Below are positions 24,232-33,572 of a stretch of DNA of 33,732 nt, piece by piece. The notes under the pieces were generated by a model. The model saw nothing but the letters and a program-made list of their open reading frames with translations, did not search any database and was not told the origin of the DNA. The DNA comes from Streptococcus pseudopneumoniae (GTDB lineage Bacteria > Bacillota > Bacilli > Lactobacillales > Streptococcaceae). Location of the stretch: positions 1 to 33,732 of the forward strand of contig NZ_JUUO01000006.1 in NCBI RefSeq assembly GCF_001074975.1, given 5' to 3'. The translations under genes were made by a program, and so were the position numbers. The number at the start of each line of letters is the position of its first letter. The stretch's first letter is position 1.

Positions 24232-25719
24232 CTATGATCTTTTGAATTTATTTTTTAAGGCTAGGACATGGTTTAAAAATTCATAGAAAATACTATCTTT
24301 GGTGAAGACAAGTAGACCAATATAAGAGATGGCTGATAGCAAGACAATCAAACCAGTATTCATCAAAAATGGCAAATTAATGACCATATCCACAGGATAC
24401 AAGAAATTGATCAGGAAATAAATTCCTACGAAAGAAAGTGAAAAGAGGGAGTATCGAACAGTATAGCTGAAGATATGTCCCAAGTGGATGAGCTGTTTTC
24501 TATGAATGAAAATGATATAGCAAACAAGTAGAGAGGCCTCTGATAGCATAGTTGTCAGTAAGTAGTATTCAGGAGCTACGATATGGTTGAAAAAGAGGAG
24601 ACTATTTAAGCCTAAATTGAGTAATCCTGCAAAGACTGTATAGACTGTGATACGTTTTTCATAGCCATTTGTAAAGAGAATTTGTGAACCAAGAATGGTA
24701 TCTAGTGCCAGGATAATTGTACGAAAAGCGAAGAGAGAGGTTAAGATACCACCTCCGATATATTTTTCACTACCGTAAAGTAGGATGGCATTTGGTCCTA
24801 AAACCATGAGTCCAAAACTCAGTGGAATGATAAAGAAGTTAAAGATTCGACTTCCTCTGTTAACAAGGGCGGCATAAGCTTCCTTATCGCCTTTTCCTAG
24901 ATAGTAACTGAGACGAGGCACACTCACTCCAATGGCACCTGTTACAACCCCAGCTATAACGGTCACAATTCGTTGAGCCATGGTATAGTAACTAACGTTG
25001 ACATCAATCCCCGTTTTAACGAGGAAGAGACGATCCAAAAAAGTGAAGAGCATATTGGCATTGGCAAAGACCAACATGGCTGTCAGAGGGAGAAAGAGCG
25101 GTTTAAAATCACTTATGTGAATCTTAACCAGCTTAATGTCTCTTTTAATCCAAAAATAACTAATCAGATAGTTAATCAGTGTCGATAAACTCATCACAAG
25201 TGTATATACAACAATATCATGCTCATTTTTGACAAACAGGAAAATAGAGACCAGCATCAGGATGCGGATGAAGGCAGTCTTGTAAAAAAGAAAACTGTAA
25301 TTTTCCAGAGCCTCATTGACCCATTCGATTGAAAAAATCTGGGCAATGAGTTGAATCCCCATAACAAGGTAGACTTTTTTGATGATTGGATTATCAGTAA
25401 AGAAGAGAGGATAGGCAAGGATATAGACAGCAGTGGTCAAAATCGTACAAGCGATGCACAAATAAAAAAGACTAGAGAAGGTTCTATTAAGATCTTTTTT
25501 GTTATCCTTGACATTACTGATGGCCCGTAAACCGTAGTTATAGACTCCATATGTTGCAAAGGGCAAGAAAAAGGACAAAATAGTGTCAACAGAGTTGAAG
25601 TAACCATAGTCAGTTCGGTCTAAGACACGCGCGACATAGGTTCCAGTTAGGATGGGAAAAATAATATTTAAGACACGAATTCCCATATAAGATAGAGCAT
25701 TTAATTTTATACTTTTCAT
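24232..25719 (-). CDS. tacF: Teichoic-acid flippase TacF
   Basis: TacF is the polysaccharide-type flippase (MOP superfamily) that carries undecaprenyl-linked teichoic-acid chains across the membrane. The 495-residue protein shows about 14 hydrophobic segments from IRVLNIIFPILTGTYVARVL on, and the family sequence near the middle (AGVVTGAIGVSVPRLSYYLG). In pneumococcus it prefers choline-decorated chains, and point mutations make cells choline-independent; which allele type this is I cannot tell. GAGG lies before the ATG. It heads the minus-strand operon with licD1 and licD2 and shares an intergenic region with the divergent tarI-licC operon. Confidence 0.93.
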   Translation of the reverse strand: MKSIKLNALSYMGIRVLNIIFPILTGTYVARVLDRTDYGYFNSVDTILSFFLPFATYGVYNYGLRAISNVKDNKKDLNRTFSSLFYLCIACTILTTAVYILAYPLFFTDNPIIKKVYLVMGIQLIAQIFSIEWVNEALENYSFLFYKTAFIRILMLVSIFLFVKNEHDIVVYTLVMSLSTLINYLISYFWIKRDIKLVKIHISDFKPLFLPLTAMLVFANANMLFTFLDRLFLVKTGIDVNVSYYTMAQRIVTVIAGVVTGAIGVSVPRLSYYLGKGDKEAYAALVNRGSRIFNFFIIPLSFGLMVLGPNAILLYGSEKYIGGGILTSLFAFRTIILALDTILGSQILFTNGYEKRITVYTVFAGLLNLGLNSLLFFNHIVAPEYYLLTTMLSEASLLVCYIIFIHRKQLIHLGHIFSYTVRYSLFSLSFVGIYFLINFLYPVDMVINLPFLMNTGLIVLLSAISYIGLLVFTKDSIFYEFLNHVLALKNKFKRS

Positions 25720-25738
25720 TCAATTTACCTCGTTTTTC

Positions 25739-25747
25739 ATTATATCA
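25739..25747 (-). promoter_or_regulatory. Extended -10 promoter of tacF
   Basis: Minus-strand TGATATAAT is a consensus extended -10 (hexamer TATAAT 25744-25739), 19 nt before the tacF ATG. The -35 (TTTCTT at 17-nt spacing) is weak. Confidence 0.65.
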
Positions 25748-26008
25748 TAAAGTTAGCTAATAAGAAATGAAGGGTAGTAAGTCAAGCGATTCCTTTGAAG
25801 TTTCAAAGCATAATTTTAAGTTTTCTTTAAGGAAAGTATATTATTCTGAAGAACTCTAAAATTTCACAGCTATTTATTAGTAATTTCTACAGAATTCCTA
25901 GTTATTACTAGAAATGGACTAGTTTCTTTGAATAATAGAACTGCTTAATCCTCCTATTCTAGAACGGGAGGACCGGTATTTCTTTCATGATAGAACTAGA
26001 TTGTGGTA
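25748..26008. other. Divergent regulatory region between tacF and tarI
   Basis: No gene is present in this AT-rich gap. It holds the CiaR-type repeat (25815-25831), a hairpin (TCCTCC 25949-25954 with GGAGGA 25967-25972, enclosing TTCTAGAA) and the upstream part of the proximal lic promoter. A transcript from the CiaR site would carry a leader of roughly 200 nt including the hairpin. Confidence 0.6.
25815..25847 (+). promoter_or_regulatory. CiaR-type direct repeat and distal lic promoter
   Basis: TTTAAG (25815-25820), TTTTC and TTTAAG (25826-25831) exactly match the CiaR site TTTAAG-N5-TTTAAG. A -10-like TATTCT follows 10 nt later (25842-25847). In pneumococcus the CiaRH two-component system is known to activate a lic promoter, so this probably gives distal control of tarI-tarJ-licABC. 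Confidence 0.85.
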
Positions 26009-26014
26009 TAATAG
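26006..26014 (+). promoter_or_regulatory. Proximal extended -10 promoter of tarI-licC
   Basis: TGGTATAAT (hexamer 26009-26014), 39 nt before the tarI ATG, is a consensus extended -10 with a weak -35. It is likely the constitutive promoter beside the CiaR-controlled one. Confidence 0.7.
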
Positions 26015-26053
26015 AGAGAATAAGTTTTTTTAGTAAGACAAAGGAGAAAATAG

Positions 26054-26761
26054 ATGATTTATGCAGGAATTCTTGCTGGTGGAACTGGCACACGCATGGG
26101 AATTAGTAATTTGCCAAAACAATTTTTAGAGCTAGGCGATCGACCTATTTTGATTCATACAATTGAAAAATTTGTCTTGGAACCAAGTATTGAAAAAATT
26201 GTGGTTGGGGTTCATGGAGACTGGGTTTCCCATGCAGAGGATCTTGTAGATAAATATCTACCTCTTCATAAGGATCGTATCATCATTACAAAAGGTGGTG
26301 CTGACCGTAATACGAGTATTGAGAAAATCATTGAAGCCATTGATGCTTATCGTCCGCTTACTCCAGAGGATATCGTTGTTACCCACGATTCTGTTCGTCC
26401 ATTTATTACACTTCGCATGATTCAAGACAATATCAAACTTGCCCAAAATCATGACGCAGTGGATACAGTGGTAGAAGCGGTTGATACTATCGTTGAAAGT
26501 ACCAATGGTCAATTTATTACAGATATTCCAAATCGTGCTCACCTCTATCAAGGACAAACACCTCAAACATTCCGTTGCAAGGACTTCATGGATCTTTATG
26601 GCTCTCTCTCTGTTGAAGAGAAGGAAATCTTAACAGATGCATGTAAAATCTTTGTCATTAAAGGAAAAGATGTGTCCTTGGCTAAGGGAGAATACTCAAA
26701 CCTAAAAATCACAACAGTGACAGATTTGAAGATTGCAAAAAGTATGATTGAGAAAGACTAG
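26054..26761 (+). CDS. tarI: Ribitol-5-phosphate cytidylyltransferase TarI
   Basis: TarI makes CDP-ribitol from CTP and ribitol-5-phosphate for the teichoic-acid repeating unit. The 235-residue protein is of the IspD/TarI type: the nucleotide-binding start AGILAGGTGTRMGISNLPKQ, VVTHDSVRPFI and GQTPQTFR. The similar enzyme IspD is the main alternative, but the adjoining tarJ and lic genes favour TarI. AAGGAG precedes the ATG. It is the first gene of the operon tarI-tarJ-licA-licB-licC; the next ATG is 4 nt after its stop. Confidence 0.94.
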   Translation: MIYAGILAGGTGTRMGISNLPKQFLELGDRPILIHTIEKFVLEPSIEKIVVGVHGDWVSHAEDLVDKYLPLHKDRIIITKGGADRNTSIEKIIEAIDAYRPLTPEDIVVTHDSVRPFITLRMIQDNIKLAQNHDAVDTVVEAVDTIVESTNGQFITDIPNRAHLYQGQTPQTFRCKDFMDLYGSLSVEEKEILTDACKIFVIKGKDVSLAKGEYSNLKITTVTDLKIAKSMIEKD

Positions 26762-26765
26762 TGAT

Positions 26766-27788
26766 ATGATTAATCAAATTTATCAACTGACTAAGCCCAA
26801 GTTTATCAACGTCAAATACCAGGAAGAGGCTATTGACCAAGAAAATCATATCCTCATCCGTCCTAATTATATGGCGGTCTGTCATGCGGATCAGCGTTAC
26901 TACCAAGGAAAACGTGATCCGAAGATTTTGAATAAAAAGCTTCCAATGGCAATGATTCACGAGTCATGTGGAACCGTTATTTCTGACCCTACAGGAACCT
27001 ACGAGGTTGGTCAAAAAGTTGTCATGATTCCTAATCAGCCTCCTATGCATAGTGATGAAGAATTCTATGAAAACTACATGACAGGAACCCATTTCTTGTC
27101 TAGTGGCTTTGATGGCTTTATGAGAGAGTTTGTTTCTCTCCCTAAAGATCGTGTGGTGGCTTATGATGCTATCGAAGATACGGTTGCAGCCATTACAGAG
27201 TTTGTCAGTGTCGGCATGCACGCTATGAATCGTCTATTGACCCTTGCTCATAGCAAGCGGGACCGAATCGCCGTTATCGGAGATGGAAGTTTAGCATTTG
27301 TGGTTGCCAATATTATCAACTATACTTTGCCAGAAGCAGAGATTGTGGTTATTGGTCGTCATTGGGAAAAATTGGAACTTTTCTCTTTTGCCAAAGAATG
27401 CTATATTACTGATAATATTCCTGAAGATTTGGCCTTTGACCATGCTTTTGAGTGTTGTGGTGGTGATGGTACTGGACCAGCTATTAATGATTTGATTCGC
27501 TATATTCGTCCTCAGGGAACGATTCTCATGATGGGAGTTAGCGAATATAAAGTAAATCTCAATACTCGCGATGCCTTAGAAAAGGGCTTGCTCTTGGTTG
27601 GTTCCTCTCGTTCTGGTCGCATCGATTTTGAAAATGCAATCCAAATGATGGAAGTCAAGAAATTTGCCAATCGTCTCAAAAATATCCTTTATCTAGAAGA
27701 ACCTGTAAGAGAAATTAAAGATATTCACCGTGTCTTTGCGACCGATTTAAATACAGCATTTAAAACGGTGTTTAAGTGGGAAGTATAG
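26766..27788 (+). CDS. tarJ: Ribulose-5-phosphate reductase TarJ
   Basis: TarJ reduces ribulose-5-phosphate to ribitol-5-phosphate with NADPH, feeding TarI. The 340-residue protein belongs to the zinc-dependent medium-chain alcohol dehydrogenases: VCHADQRYYQG near the front (zinc ligand Cys), HESCGTV, a nucleotide-binding fold at IAVIGDGSLAFVVANII, and FECCGGDGTG. The start is ATG 26766 (MINQIYQL); an upstream in-frame TTG at 26748 lies inside tarI and has no support. Coupled to tarI by a 4-nt gap. Confidence 0.94.
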   Translation: MINQIYQLTKPKFINVKYQEEAIDQENHILIRPNYMAVCHADQRYYQGKRDPKILNKKLPMAMIHESCGTVISDPTGTYEVGQKVVMIPNQPPMHSDEEFYENYMTGTHFLSSGFDGFMREFVSLPKDRVVAYDAIEDTVAAITEFVSVGMHAMNRLLTLAHSKRDRIAVIGDGSLAFVVANIINYTLPEAEIVVIGRHWEKLELFSFAKECYITDNIPEDLAFDHAFECCGGDGTGPAINDLIRYIRPQGTILMMGVSEYKVNLNTRDALEKGLLLVGSSRSGRIDFENAIQMMEVKKFANRLKNILYLEEPVREIKDIHRVFATDLNTAFKTVFKWEV

Positions 27789-27804
27789 GTGCTGGAGGTT
27801 AATT

Positions 27805-28674
27805 GTGGAGAAAATCATTAAAGAAAAAATTTCTTCCCTACTTAGTGAAGAAGAGGAAGTCCTCAGTGTTGAACAACTGGGGGGAATGACCAATCAAAAC
27901 TATTTGGCCAAAACAACAAATAAGCAATATATTGTTAAATTCTTTGGTAAAGGGACAGAAAAGCTGATCAATCGTCAAGATGAAAAGTACAATCTTGAAC
28001 TACTAAAGGATTTAGACTTAGATGTAAAAAATTATCTTTTTGATATTGAAGCTGGTATCAAAGTAAATGAGTATATCGAATCTGCGATTACGCTTGATGC
28101 GACTTCAATTAAGACCAAATTTGATAAAATTGCTCCAATTTTACAAACCATTCATGCTTCTGGCAAGGAATTAAGGGGAGAATTTGCTCCTTTTGAAGAA
28201 ATCAAAAAATACGAATCCTTGATTGAGGAAAAAATCCCTTATGCTAACTATGAAGCAGTTAGAGAAGAGGTCTTCTCCTTAGAGAAAAGACTGGCTGACT
28301 TAGGTGTTGACAGAAAATCTTGTCATATCGATTTGGTGCCTGAAAACTTTATCGAATCACCTCAAGGACGACTTTATCTGATTGACTGGGAATATTCATC
28401 AATGAATGATCCAATGTGGGATTTGGCTGCCCTCTTTTTAGAGTCTGAATTCACTCCTCAAGAGGAAGAATCCTTCTTATCTCACTATGACAGTGAACAA
28501 ACACCTGTCTCTCGTGAAAAGATTGCAATCTATAAAATTTTGCAAGATACTATTTGGAGTCTATGGACTGTCTATAAGGAAGAACAAGGTGCAGATTTTG
28601 GTGACTATGGTGTGAGTCGTTACCAAAGAGCTGTTAAAGGTCTGGCCTATTATGGAGGTTCAGATGAAAAATAA
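27805..28674 (+). CDS. licA: Choline kinase LicA
   Basis: LicA (Pck) phosphorylates choline with ATP to phosphocholine, the first step after uptake. The 289-residue protein has the aminoglycoside/choline-kinase fold: GGMTNQNYL in the ATP loop, the catalytic CHIDLVPENF (Asp and Asn) and LIDWEYSSMNDPMWDLA (metal-binding Asp). The start is GTG 27805, with GGAGG spaced 6 nt. Unlike the Haemophilus licA I know, no tetranucleotide repeat is present at its start, so it is not phase-variable here. Its end overlaps the licB start by 11 nt. Confidence 0.95.
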   Translation: MEKIIKEKISSLLSEEEEVLSVEQLGGMTNQNYLAKTTNKQYIVKFFGKGTEKLINRQDEKYNLELLKDLDLDVKNYLFDIEAGIKVNEYIESAITLDATSIKTKFDKIAPILQTIHASGKELRGEFAPFEEIKKYESLIEEKIPYANYEAVREEVFSLEKRLADLGVDRKSCHIDLVPENFIESPQGRLYLIDWEYSSMNDPMWDLAALFLESEFTPQEEESFLSHYDSEQTPVSREKIAIYKILQDTIWSLWTVYKEEQGADFGDYGVSRYQRAVKGLAYYGGSDEK

Positions 28675-29542
28675 AAACGGAGTTCCTTTTGGCCTTCTCT
28701 CAGGTATTTTCTGGGGTTTAGGTCTAACGATTAGTGCTTATATCTTTTCGATTTTTACAGATTTGTCGCCCTTTGTGGTGGCCGCTGCTCACGATTTCTT
28801 GAGTATCTTTATCTTATTAGCTTTTCTCTTGGTAAAAGAAGGAAAAGTTCGTCTCTCAATTTTCTTAAATATTCGCAATGTGAGTGTTATCATCGGAGCC
28901 TTGCTAGCAGGCCCTATCGGTATGCAGGCCAATCTTTATGCGGTTAAGTATATCGGAAGTTCATTAGCTTCATCAGTATCGGCTATTTATCCTGCGATTT
29001 CAGTTTTATTGGCTTTCTTCTTTTTGAAGCACAAGATTTCGAAAAATACTGTGTTTGGGATTGTCTTGATTATTGGAGGGATTATTGCTCAAACTTATAA
29101 GGTTGAACAGGTTAATTCTTTCTACATTGGGATTCTTTGTGCTTTAGTTTGTGCTATTGCATGGGGAAGTGAGAGTGTTCTTAGCTCCTTTGCCATGGAA
29201 AGTGAATTGAGTGAAATCGAAGCCCTCTTAATCCGTCAAGTGACTTCATTCTTGTCCTATCTTGTGATTGTGCTCTTCTCTCATCAGTCATTTGCTGAAG
29301 TAGCTAATGGACAATTGCTAGGTCTTATGATTGTCTTTGCAGCCTTTGATATGATTTCCTACTTGGCTTATTATATCGCTATCAATCGCTTGCAACCAGC
29401 CAAGGCTACAGGCTTGAATGTGAGCTATGTAGTATGGACTGTCTTGTTTGCAGTTGTTTTCTTGGGTGCACCGCTAGATATGCTGACAATTATTACGTCA
29501 CTTGTCGTCATTGCTGGAGTTTATATTATTATTAAAGAATAA
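28664..29542 (+). CDS. licB: Choline transporter LicB
   Basis: LicB is the membrane carrier bringing choline into the cell. The 292-residue protein has ten hydrophobic segments in two EamA repeats, beginning FGLLSGIFWGLGLTISAYIF; the second repeat starts near IGILCALVCAIAWGSESVL. I take ATG 28664 (MKNKNGVPF) because GGAGG (28654-28658) is at the right distance; another ATG at 28652 lies on that GGAGG. It overlaps licA by 11 nt and is followed by licC 11 nt later. Confidence 0.94.
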   Translation: MKNKNGVPFGLLSGIFWGLGLTISAYIFSIFTDLSPFVVAAAHDFLSIFILLAFLLVKEGKVRLSIFLNIRNVSVIIGALLAGPIGMQANLYAVKYIGSSLASSVSAIYPAISVLLAFFFLKHKISKNTVFGIVLIIGGIIAQTYKVEQVNSFYIGILCALVCAIAWGSESVLSSFAMESELSEIEALLIRQVTSFLSYLVIVLFSHQSFAEVANGQLLGLMIVFAAFDMISYLAYYIAINRLQPAKATGLNVSYVVWTVLFAVVFLGAPLDMLTIITSLVVIAGVYIIIKE

Positions 29543-29553
29543 AGGAGATTCGT

Positions 29554-30243
29554 GTGAAAGCCATTATCTTAGCAGCGGGATTGGGAACTCGCTTGCGTCC
29601 TATGACTGAAAATACCCCTAAAGCCTTGGTTCAGGTTAATCAAAAACCCTTGATTGAATACCAAATTGAGTTTCTAAAAGAAAAAGGTATCCATGACATC
29701 ATCATCATTGTTGGTTACCTTAAAGAACAATTCGATTATTTAAAAGAGAAATACGGTGTTCGCCTCGTTTTCAATGATAAATACGCTGACTACAATAACT
29801 TTTACTCTCTCTATCTTGTAAAAGAAGAATTAGCTAACAGTTATGTTATCGATGCTGACAATTATCTCTTTAAAAATATGTTCCGCAATGATTTGACACG
29901 TTCTACTTATTTTAGTGTTTATCGTGAAGATTGTACCAACGAATGGTTCTTGGTCTATGGAGATGACTACAAGGTTCAAGACATTATTGTTGATAGCAAG
30001 GCAGGTCGTATCCTTAGTGGTGTATCCTTCTGGGATGCTCCAACTGCAGAAAAGATTGTCAGCTTTATCGACAAGGCTTATGCAAGTGGTGAATTTGTTG
30101 ATCTCTACTGGGACAATATGGTTAAGGATAATATCAAAGAACTGGATGTTTATGTTGAAGAATTAGAAGGCAATAGCATCTATGAGATCGATAGTGTCCA
30201 AGATTATCATAAATTAGAAGAAATTCTTAAAAACGAAAATTAA
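29554..30243 (+). CDS. licC: Phosphocholine cytidylyltransferase LicC
   Basis: LicC activates phosphocholine with CTP to CDP-choline, the donor for LicD1 and LicD2. The 229-residue protein has the nucleotidyltransferase start KAIILAAGLGTRLRPMTENT with PKALVQVNQKPLIEYQ, and the metal-binding YVIDADNYL. The start is GTG 29554 with AAAGGAGA upstream. It is the last gene of the lic operon and is followed by a terminator. Confidence 0.95.
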   Translation: MKAIILAAGLGTRLRPMTENTPKALVQVNQKPLIEYQIEFLKEKGIHDIIIIVGYLKEQFDYLKEKYGVRLVFNDKYADYNNFYSLYLVKEELANSYVIDADNYLFKNMFRNDLTRSTYFSVYREDCTNEWFLVYGDDYKVQDIIVDSKAGRILSGVSFWDAPTAEKIVSFIDKAYASGEFVDLYWDNMVKDNIKELDVYVEELEGNSIYEIDSVQDYHKLEEILKNEN

Positions 30244-30249
30244 AGATTC

Positions 30250-30290
30250 CAACATCTGGCTAAAATAGTCGGATGTTTTTTGATTTTTTT
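30250..30290 (+). terminator. Terminator of the lic operon
   Basis: AACATC and GGATGTT flank an imperfect stem (ACATCTGGCT with AGTCGGATGT) followed by TTTTTT and a second T-run. It ends where the competence box of dprA begins. Confidence 0.8.
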
Positions 30291-30297
30291 ACGAATA
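30290..30297 (+). promoter_or_regulatory. Competence box (SigX/ComX promoter) of dprA
   Basis: TACGAATA exactly matches the late-competence box recognised by the alternative sigma factor SigX (ComX) in streptococci. It lies 33 nt before the dprA ATG, so dprA should be induced in competence. The T-rich stretch before it is shared with the lic terminator. Confidence 0.92.
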
Positions 30298-30330
30298 AAT
30301 AGATGAGTAGAAAAAGAAATGGAGTTATTT

Positions 30331-31179
30331 ATGAAAATCACAAACTATGAAATCTATAAGTTAAAAAAATCAGGTTTGAGCAATCAACAGATTTTGAAAG
30401 TGCTAGAATACGGTGAAAATGTTGATCAAGAACTGTTGTTGGGTGATATTGCAGATATATCAGGTTGCCGAAATCCAGCTGTTTTTATGGAACGTTATTT
30501 TCAGATAGACGATACGCATTTGGAGAAGGAGTTTCAAAAATTTCCATCTTTCTCTATTTTAGATGACTGTTACCCTTGGGATTTGAGTGAAATATATGAT
30601 GCACCTGTGCTTTTATTTTACAAGGGAAATCTTGACATCTTGAAATTTCCTAAGGTAGCAGTCGTAGGAAGTCGTGCTTGTAGCAAACAGGGAGCTAAGT
30701 CAGTTGAAAAAGTCATTCAGGGCTTGGAAAATGAACTGGTTATTGTCAGTGGCTTAGCCAAGGGTATCGATACAGCAGCTCATATGGCAGCTCTTCAGAA
30801 TGGCGGCAAAACCATTGCAGTGATTGGAACAGGACTGGATGTGTTTTATCCTAAAGCAAATAAACGTTTGCAAGACTATATTGGAAATGACCATCTGGTT
30901 CTCAGTGAATATGGACCTGGCGAACAACCTCTGAAATTTCATTTTCCTGCCCGTAATCGCATCATTGCTGGACTTTGTCGTGGTGTGATTGTAGCAGAGG
31001 CTAAGATGCGTTCAGGTAGTCTCATTACCTGTGAGCGAGCAATGGAAGAAGGGCGCGATGTCTTTGCTATACCTGGTGGCATTTTAGATGGACTATCAGA
31101 CGGTTGTCATCATTTGATTCAGGAAGGTGCAAAATTGGTCACCAGTGGAAAGGATGTTCTTGCGGAATTTGAATTTTAA
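30331..31179 (+). CDS. dprA: DNA processing protein DprA
   Basis: DprA loads RecA on incoming single-stranded DNA in transformation, and in pneumococcus also shuts off competence by binding phosphorylated ComE. The 282-residue protein has an N-terminal SAM-like region and the Rossmann-fold core: VAVVGSRACSKQGAKSVEK, VSGLAKGIDTAAH, IGTGLDVFYPKANK, FPARNRIIAGL and GSLITCERAMEEGR. I take ATG 30331 (MKITNYEIY), with GGAG 6 nt upstream, rather than ATG 30319. It is preceded by a competence box and followed by topA, which has its own promoter. Confidence 0.97.
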   Translation: MKITNYEIYKLKKSGLSNQQILKVLEYGENVDQELLLGDIADISGCRNPAVFMERYFQIDDTHLEKEFQKFPSFSILDDCYPWDLSEIYDAPVLLFYKGNLDILKFPKVAVVGSRACSKQGAKSVEKVIQGLENELVIVSGLAKGIDTAAHMAALQNGGKTIAVIGTGLDVFYPKANKRLQDYIGNDHLVLSEYGPGEQPLKFHFPARNRIIAGLCRGVIVAEAKMRSGSLITCERAMEEGRDVFAIPGGILDGLSDGCHHLIQEGAKLVTSGKDVLAEFEF

Positions 31180-31232
31180 GACGAAATTTCTCTTTTTAAA
31201 CCAACTTTTCTTCTATATATAGGAGCTAAGCC

Positions 31233-31261
31233 TTGACAGTTATGGCAAAATGGTTTACACT
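31233..31261 (+). promoter_or_regulatory. Promoter of topA
   Basis: A perfect -35 TTGACA (31233-31238), a 17-nt spacer and TACACT (31256-31261) precede topA by 35 nt. It allows topA to be expressed outside competence. Confidence 0.85.
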
Positions 31262-31296
31262 TTATAAAGTTTATTACTTTGAAAAGGTGTGATACT

Positions 31297-33384
31297 GTGG
31301 CTACGGCAACAAAAAAGAAAAAATCAACAGTTAAAAAAAATCTAGTAATCGTGGAGTCGCCTGCTAAGGCCAAGACGATTGAAAAATACCTGGGAAGAAA
31401 TTATAAGGTTTTAGCAAGTGTCGGTCATATTCGTGATTTGAAAAAATCCAGTATGTCGGTCGACTTTGAGAATAACTACGAGCCCCAATATATCAATATT
31501 CGGGGAAAAGGTCCTCTCATCAATGACTTGAAAAAAGAAGCTAAAAAAGCCAATAAAGTCTTCCTAGCGAGTGACCCGGACCGTGAAGGAGAAGCTATTT
31601 CTTGGCATTTGGCTCACATTCTCAACTTGGATGAAAATGATGCCAACCGTGTAGTCTTCAATGAAATCACTAAGGATGCGGTCAAAAATGCTTTTAAAGA
31701 ACCTCGTAAAATCGATATGGATTTGGTGGATGCCCAACAAGCCCGTCGTGTTTTGGACCGCTTGGTAGGTTATTCTATTTCACCAATTCTTTGGAAGAAG
31801 GTCAAGAAGGGCTTATCAGCAGGGCGCGTGCAATCTGTTGCCCTTAAGCTAATCATTGACCGTGAAAATGAAATCAATGCCTTCCAACCTGAAGAATATT
31901 GGACGATTGACGGAGTCTTCAAAAAGGGGACTAAGCAATTCCAAGCATCCTTCTATGGAATGAATGGCAAAAAGATGAAATTGGCTAGCAATGAAGAGGT
32001 CAAAGAAGTCTTGTCTCATCTGTCTAGCAAAGACTTTACTGTGGATCAGGTAGATAAAAAAGAGCGCAAGCGTAACGCTCCACTACCTTATACTACCTCA
32101 ACTATGCAGATGGATGCAGCCAACAAGATCAATTTCCGTACTCGAAAGACCATGATGGTTGCCCAACAGCTCTATGAAGGGATTAATATTGGTTCTGGTG
32201 TCCAAGGTTTGATTACCTATATGCGTACCGACTCGACTCGTATTAGTCCAGTGGCGCAAAACGAAGCGGCAAGCTTTATCAACGAACGTTTTGGCAGTAA
32301 GTATTCTAAGCATGGAAGCAAGGTAAAAAATGCATCAGGTGCTCAGGATGCCCATGAGGCTATTCGTCCGTCTAGTGTCTTTAATACACCTGAAAGTATT
32401 GCTAAGTATCTGGACAAGGATCAGCTCAAGCTTTATACTCTTATCTGGAATCGTTTTGTGGCTAGTCAGATGACAGCTGCTGTCTTTGATACCATGGCTG
32501 TTAAATTGTCGCAAAATGGGGTTCAATTCGCTGCCAATGGTAGTCAGGTTAAGTTTGATGGTTATCTTGCTATCTATAATGATTCTGACAAGAATAAGAT
32601 GTTACCAGATATGGCTGTTGGAGATCTGGTTAAGCAGGTAAATAGTAAGCCAGAGCAACATTTCACCCAACCGCCAGCCCGTTATTCTGAAGCGACACTA
32701 ATCAAGACCTTGGAGGAAAATGGGGTTGGACGTCCGTCAACCTACGCTCCAACCATTGAAACCATTCAGAAACGTTATTATGTTCGCCTTGCAGCTAAAC
32801 GTTTTGAACCGACAGAGTTGGGAGAAATTGTCAACAAGCTCATCGTTGAATATTTCCCAGATATCGTAAATGTAACCTTTACAGCTGAAATGGAAGGCAA
32901 ACTGGATGACGTCGAAGTCGGAAAAGAGCAGTGGCAACGTGTCATTGATGCTTTTTACAAACCATTTTCTAAAGAAGTTGCCAAGGCTGAAGAAGAAATG
33001 GAAAAAATCCAAATCAAGGATGAACCAGCTGGATTTGACTGTGAAGTGTGTGGTAGTCCAATGGTTATTAAGCTTGGACGTTTTGGTAAGTTCTACGCTT
33101 GTAGCAATTTCCCAGATTGTCGTCATACCCAAGCAATCGTGAAAGAGATTGGTGTTGAGTGTCCAAGTTGTCATCAGGGGCAAATCATTGAGCGTAAAAC
33201 AAAACGTAACCGCCTCTTCTATGGTTGCAATCGCTATCCGGAATGTGAATTTACCTCTTGGGACAAGCCGGTTGGTCGTGACTGTCCAAAATGTGGCAAC
33301 TTCCTCATGGAGAAAAAAGTCCGTGGTGGTGGCAAGCAGGTTGTTTGTAGCAAAGGCGACTACGAAGAAGAAAAGATTAAATAA
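31297..33384 (+). CDS. topA: DNA topoisomerase I
   Basis: TopA relaxes negative supercoils with a single-strand break. The 695-residue protein has the Toprim domain ([18 protein letters not shown] from about 15, [16 protein letters not shown]), the active-site tyrosine in [14 protein letters not shown], the [13 protein letters not shown] motif, and three C-terminal zinc-ribbon repeats with CxxC pairs ([23 protein letters not shown]). I take GTG 31297 ([10 protein letters not shown]) as the start, with AAGGTG upstream, rather than a TTG at 31279. It follows dprA and is followed by an inverted repeat and IS sequence. Confidence 0.97.
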   Translation: MATATKKKKSTVKKNLVIVESPAKAKTIEKYLGRNYKVLASVGHIRDLKKSSMSVDFENNYEPQYINIRGKGPLINDLKKEAKKANKVFLASDPDREGEAISWHLAHILNLDENDANRVVFNEITKDAVKNAFKEPRKIDMDLVDAQQARRVLDRLVGYSISPILWKKVKKGLSAGRVQSVALKLIIDRENEINAFQPEEYWTIDGVFKKGTKQFQASFYGMNGKKMKLASNEEVKEVLSHLSSKDFTVDQVDKKERKRNAPLPYTTSTMQMDAANKINFRTRKTMMVAQQLYEGINIGSGVQGLITYMRTDSTRISPVAQNEAASFINERFGSKYSKHGSKVKNASGAQDAHEAIRPSSVFNTPESIAKYLDKDQLKLYTLIWNRFVASQMTAAVFDTMAVKLSQNGVQFAANGSQVKFDGYLAIYNDSDKNKMLPDMAVGDLVKQVNSKPEQHFTQPPARYSEATLIKTLEENGVGRPSTYAPTIETIQKRYYVRLAAKRFEPTELGEIVNKLIVEYFPDIVNVTFTAEMEGKLDDVEVGKEQWQRVIDAFYKPFSKEVAKAEEEMEKIQIKDEPAGFDCEVCGSPMVIKLGRFGKFYACSNFPDCRHTQAIVKEIGVECPSCHQGQIIERKTKRNRLFYGCNRYPECEFTSWDKPVGRDCPKCGNFLMEKKVRGGGKQVVCSKGDYEEEKIK

Positions 33385-33412
33385 GAGGAGAGTCCTGAAA
33401 GTGAATTCCCAA

Positions 33413-33447
33413 ACTAAGTTCCACCGCTAGTAGAAGTGGAACTTAGT
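33413..33447. terminator. Inverted repeat, probable topA terminator
   Basis: ACTAAGTTCCAC (33413-33424) and GTGGAACTTAGT (33436-33447) are perfect 12-bp arms with an 11-nt loop, 28 nt past the topA stop. The sequence after it is not very T-rich, so termination is likely but not certain. Confidence 0.6.
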
Positions 33448-33459
33448 CTGATAAAAATT

Positions 33460-33572
33460 GGGCTCTTTGTCAACTGTGGTGGGTTGAAAAAAGCTAACCC
33501 TAACCTCGAGAAAGGACAAATTTCGTCCTTTCTTTTTTGATGTTCAGAGCGATAAAAATCCGTTTCTTATAC
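33460..33572 (-). mobile_element. End of an ISL3-family (IS1167-like) element
   Basis: GGGCTCTTTGTCAACTGT at 33460 is the kind of terminal inverted repeat I know from ISL3-family elements of pneumococcus. On the minus strand just inside it is the end of a transposase frame, KKRIFIALNIKKERTKFV, then LSRG and TAG, the typical ISL3 transposase C-terminus. The frame is broken upstream, at about 33572, where IS630-type sequence begins. GAAAGGAC/GTCCTTTC near 33513-33535 form a hairpin with a T-run that ends transposase transcription or blocks read-in. Confidence 0.7.

Noticed and set aside
27805..27900. Haemophilus-style phase-variable repeat in licA
   Set aside because: No tetranucleotide repeat is present in the first part of licA; the frame is stable.
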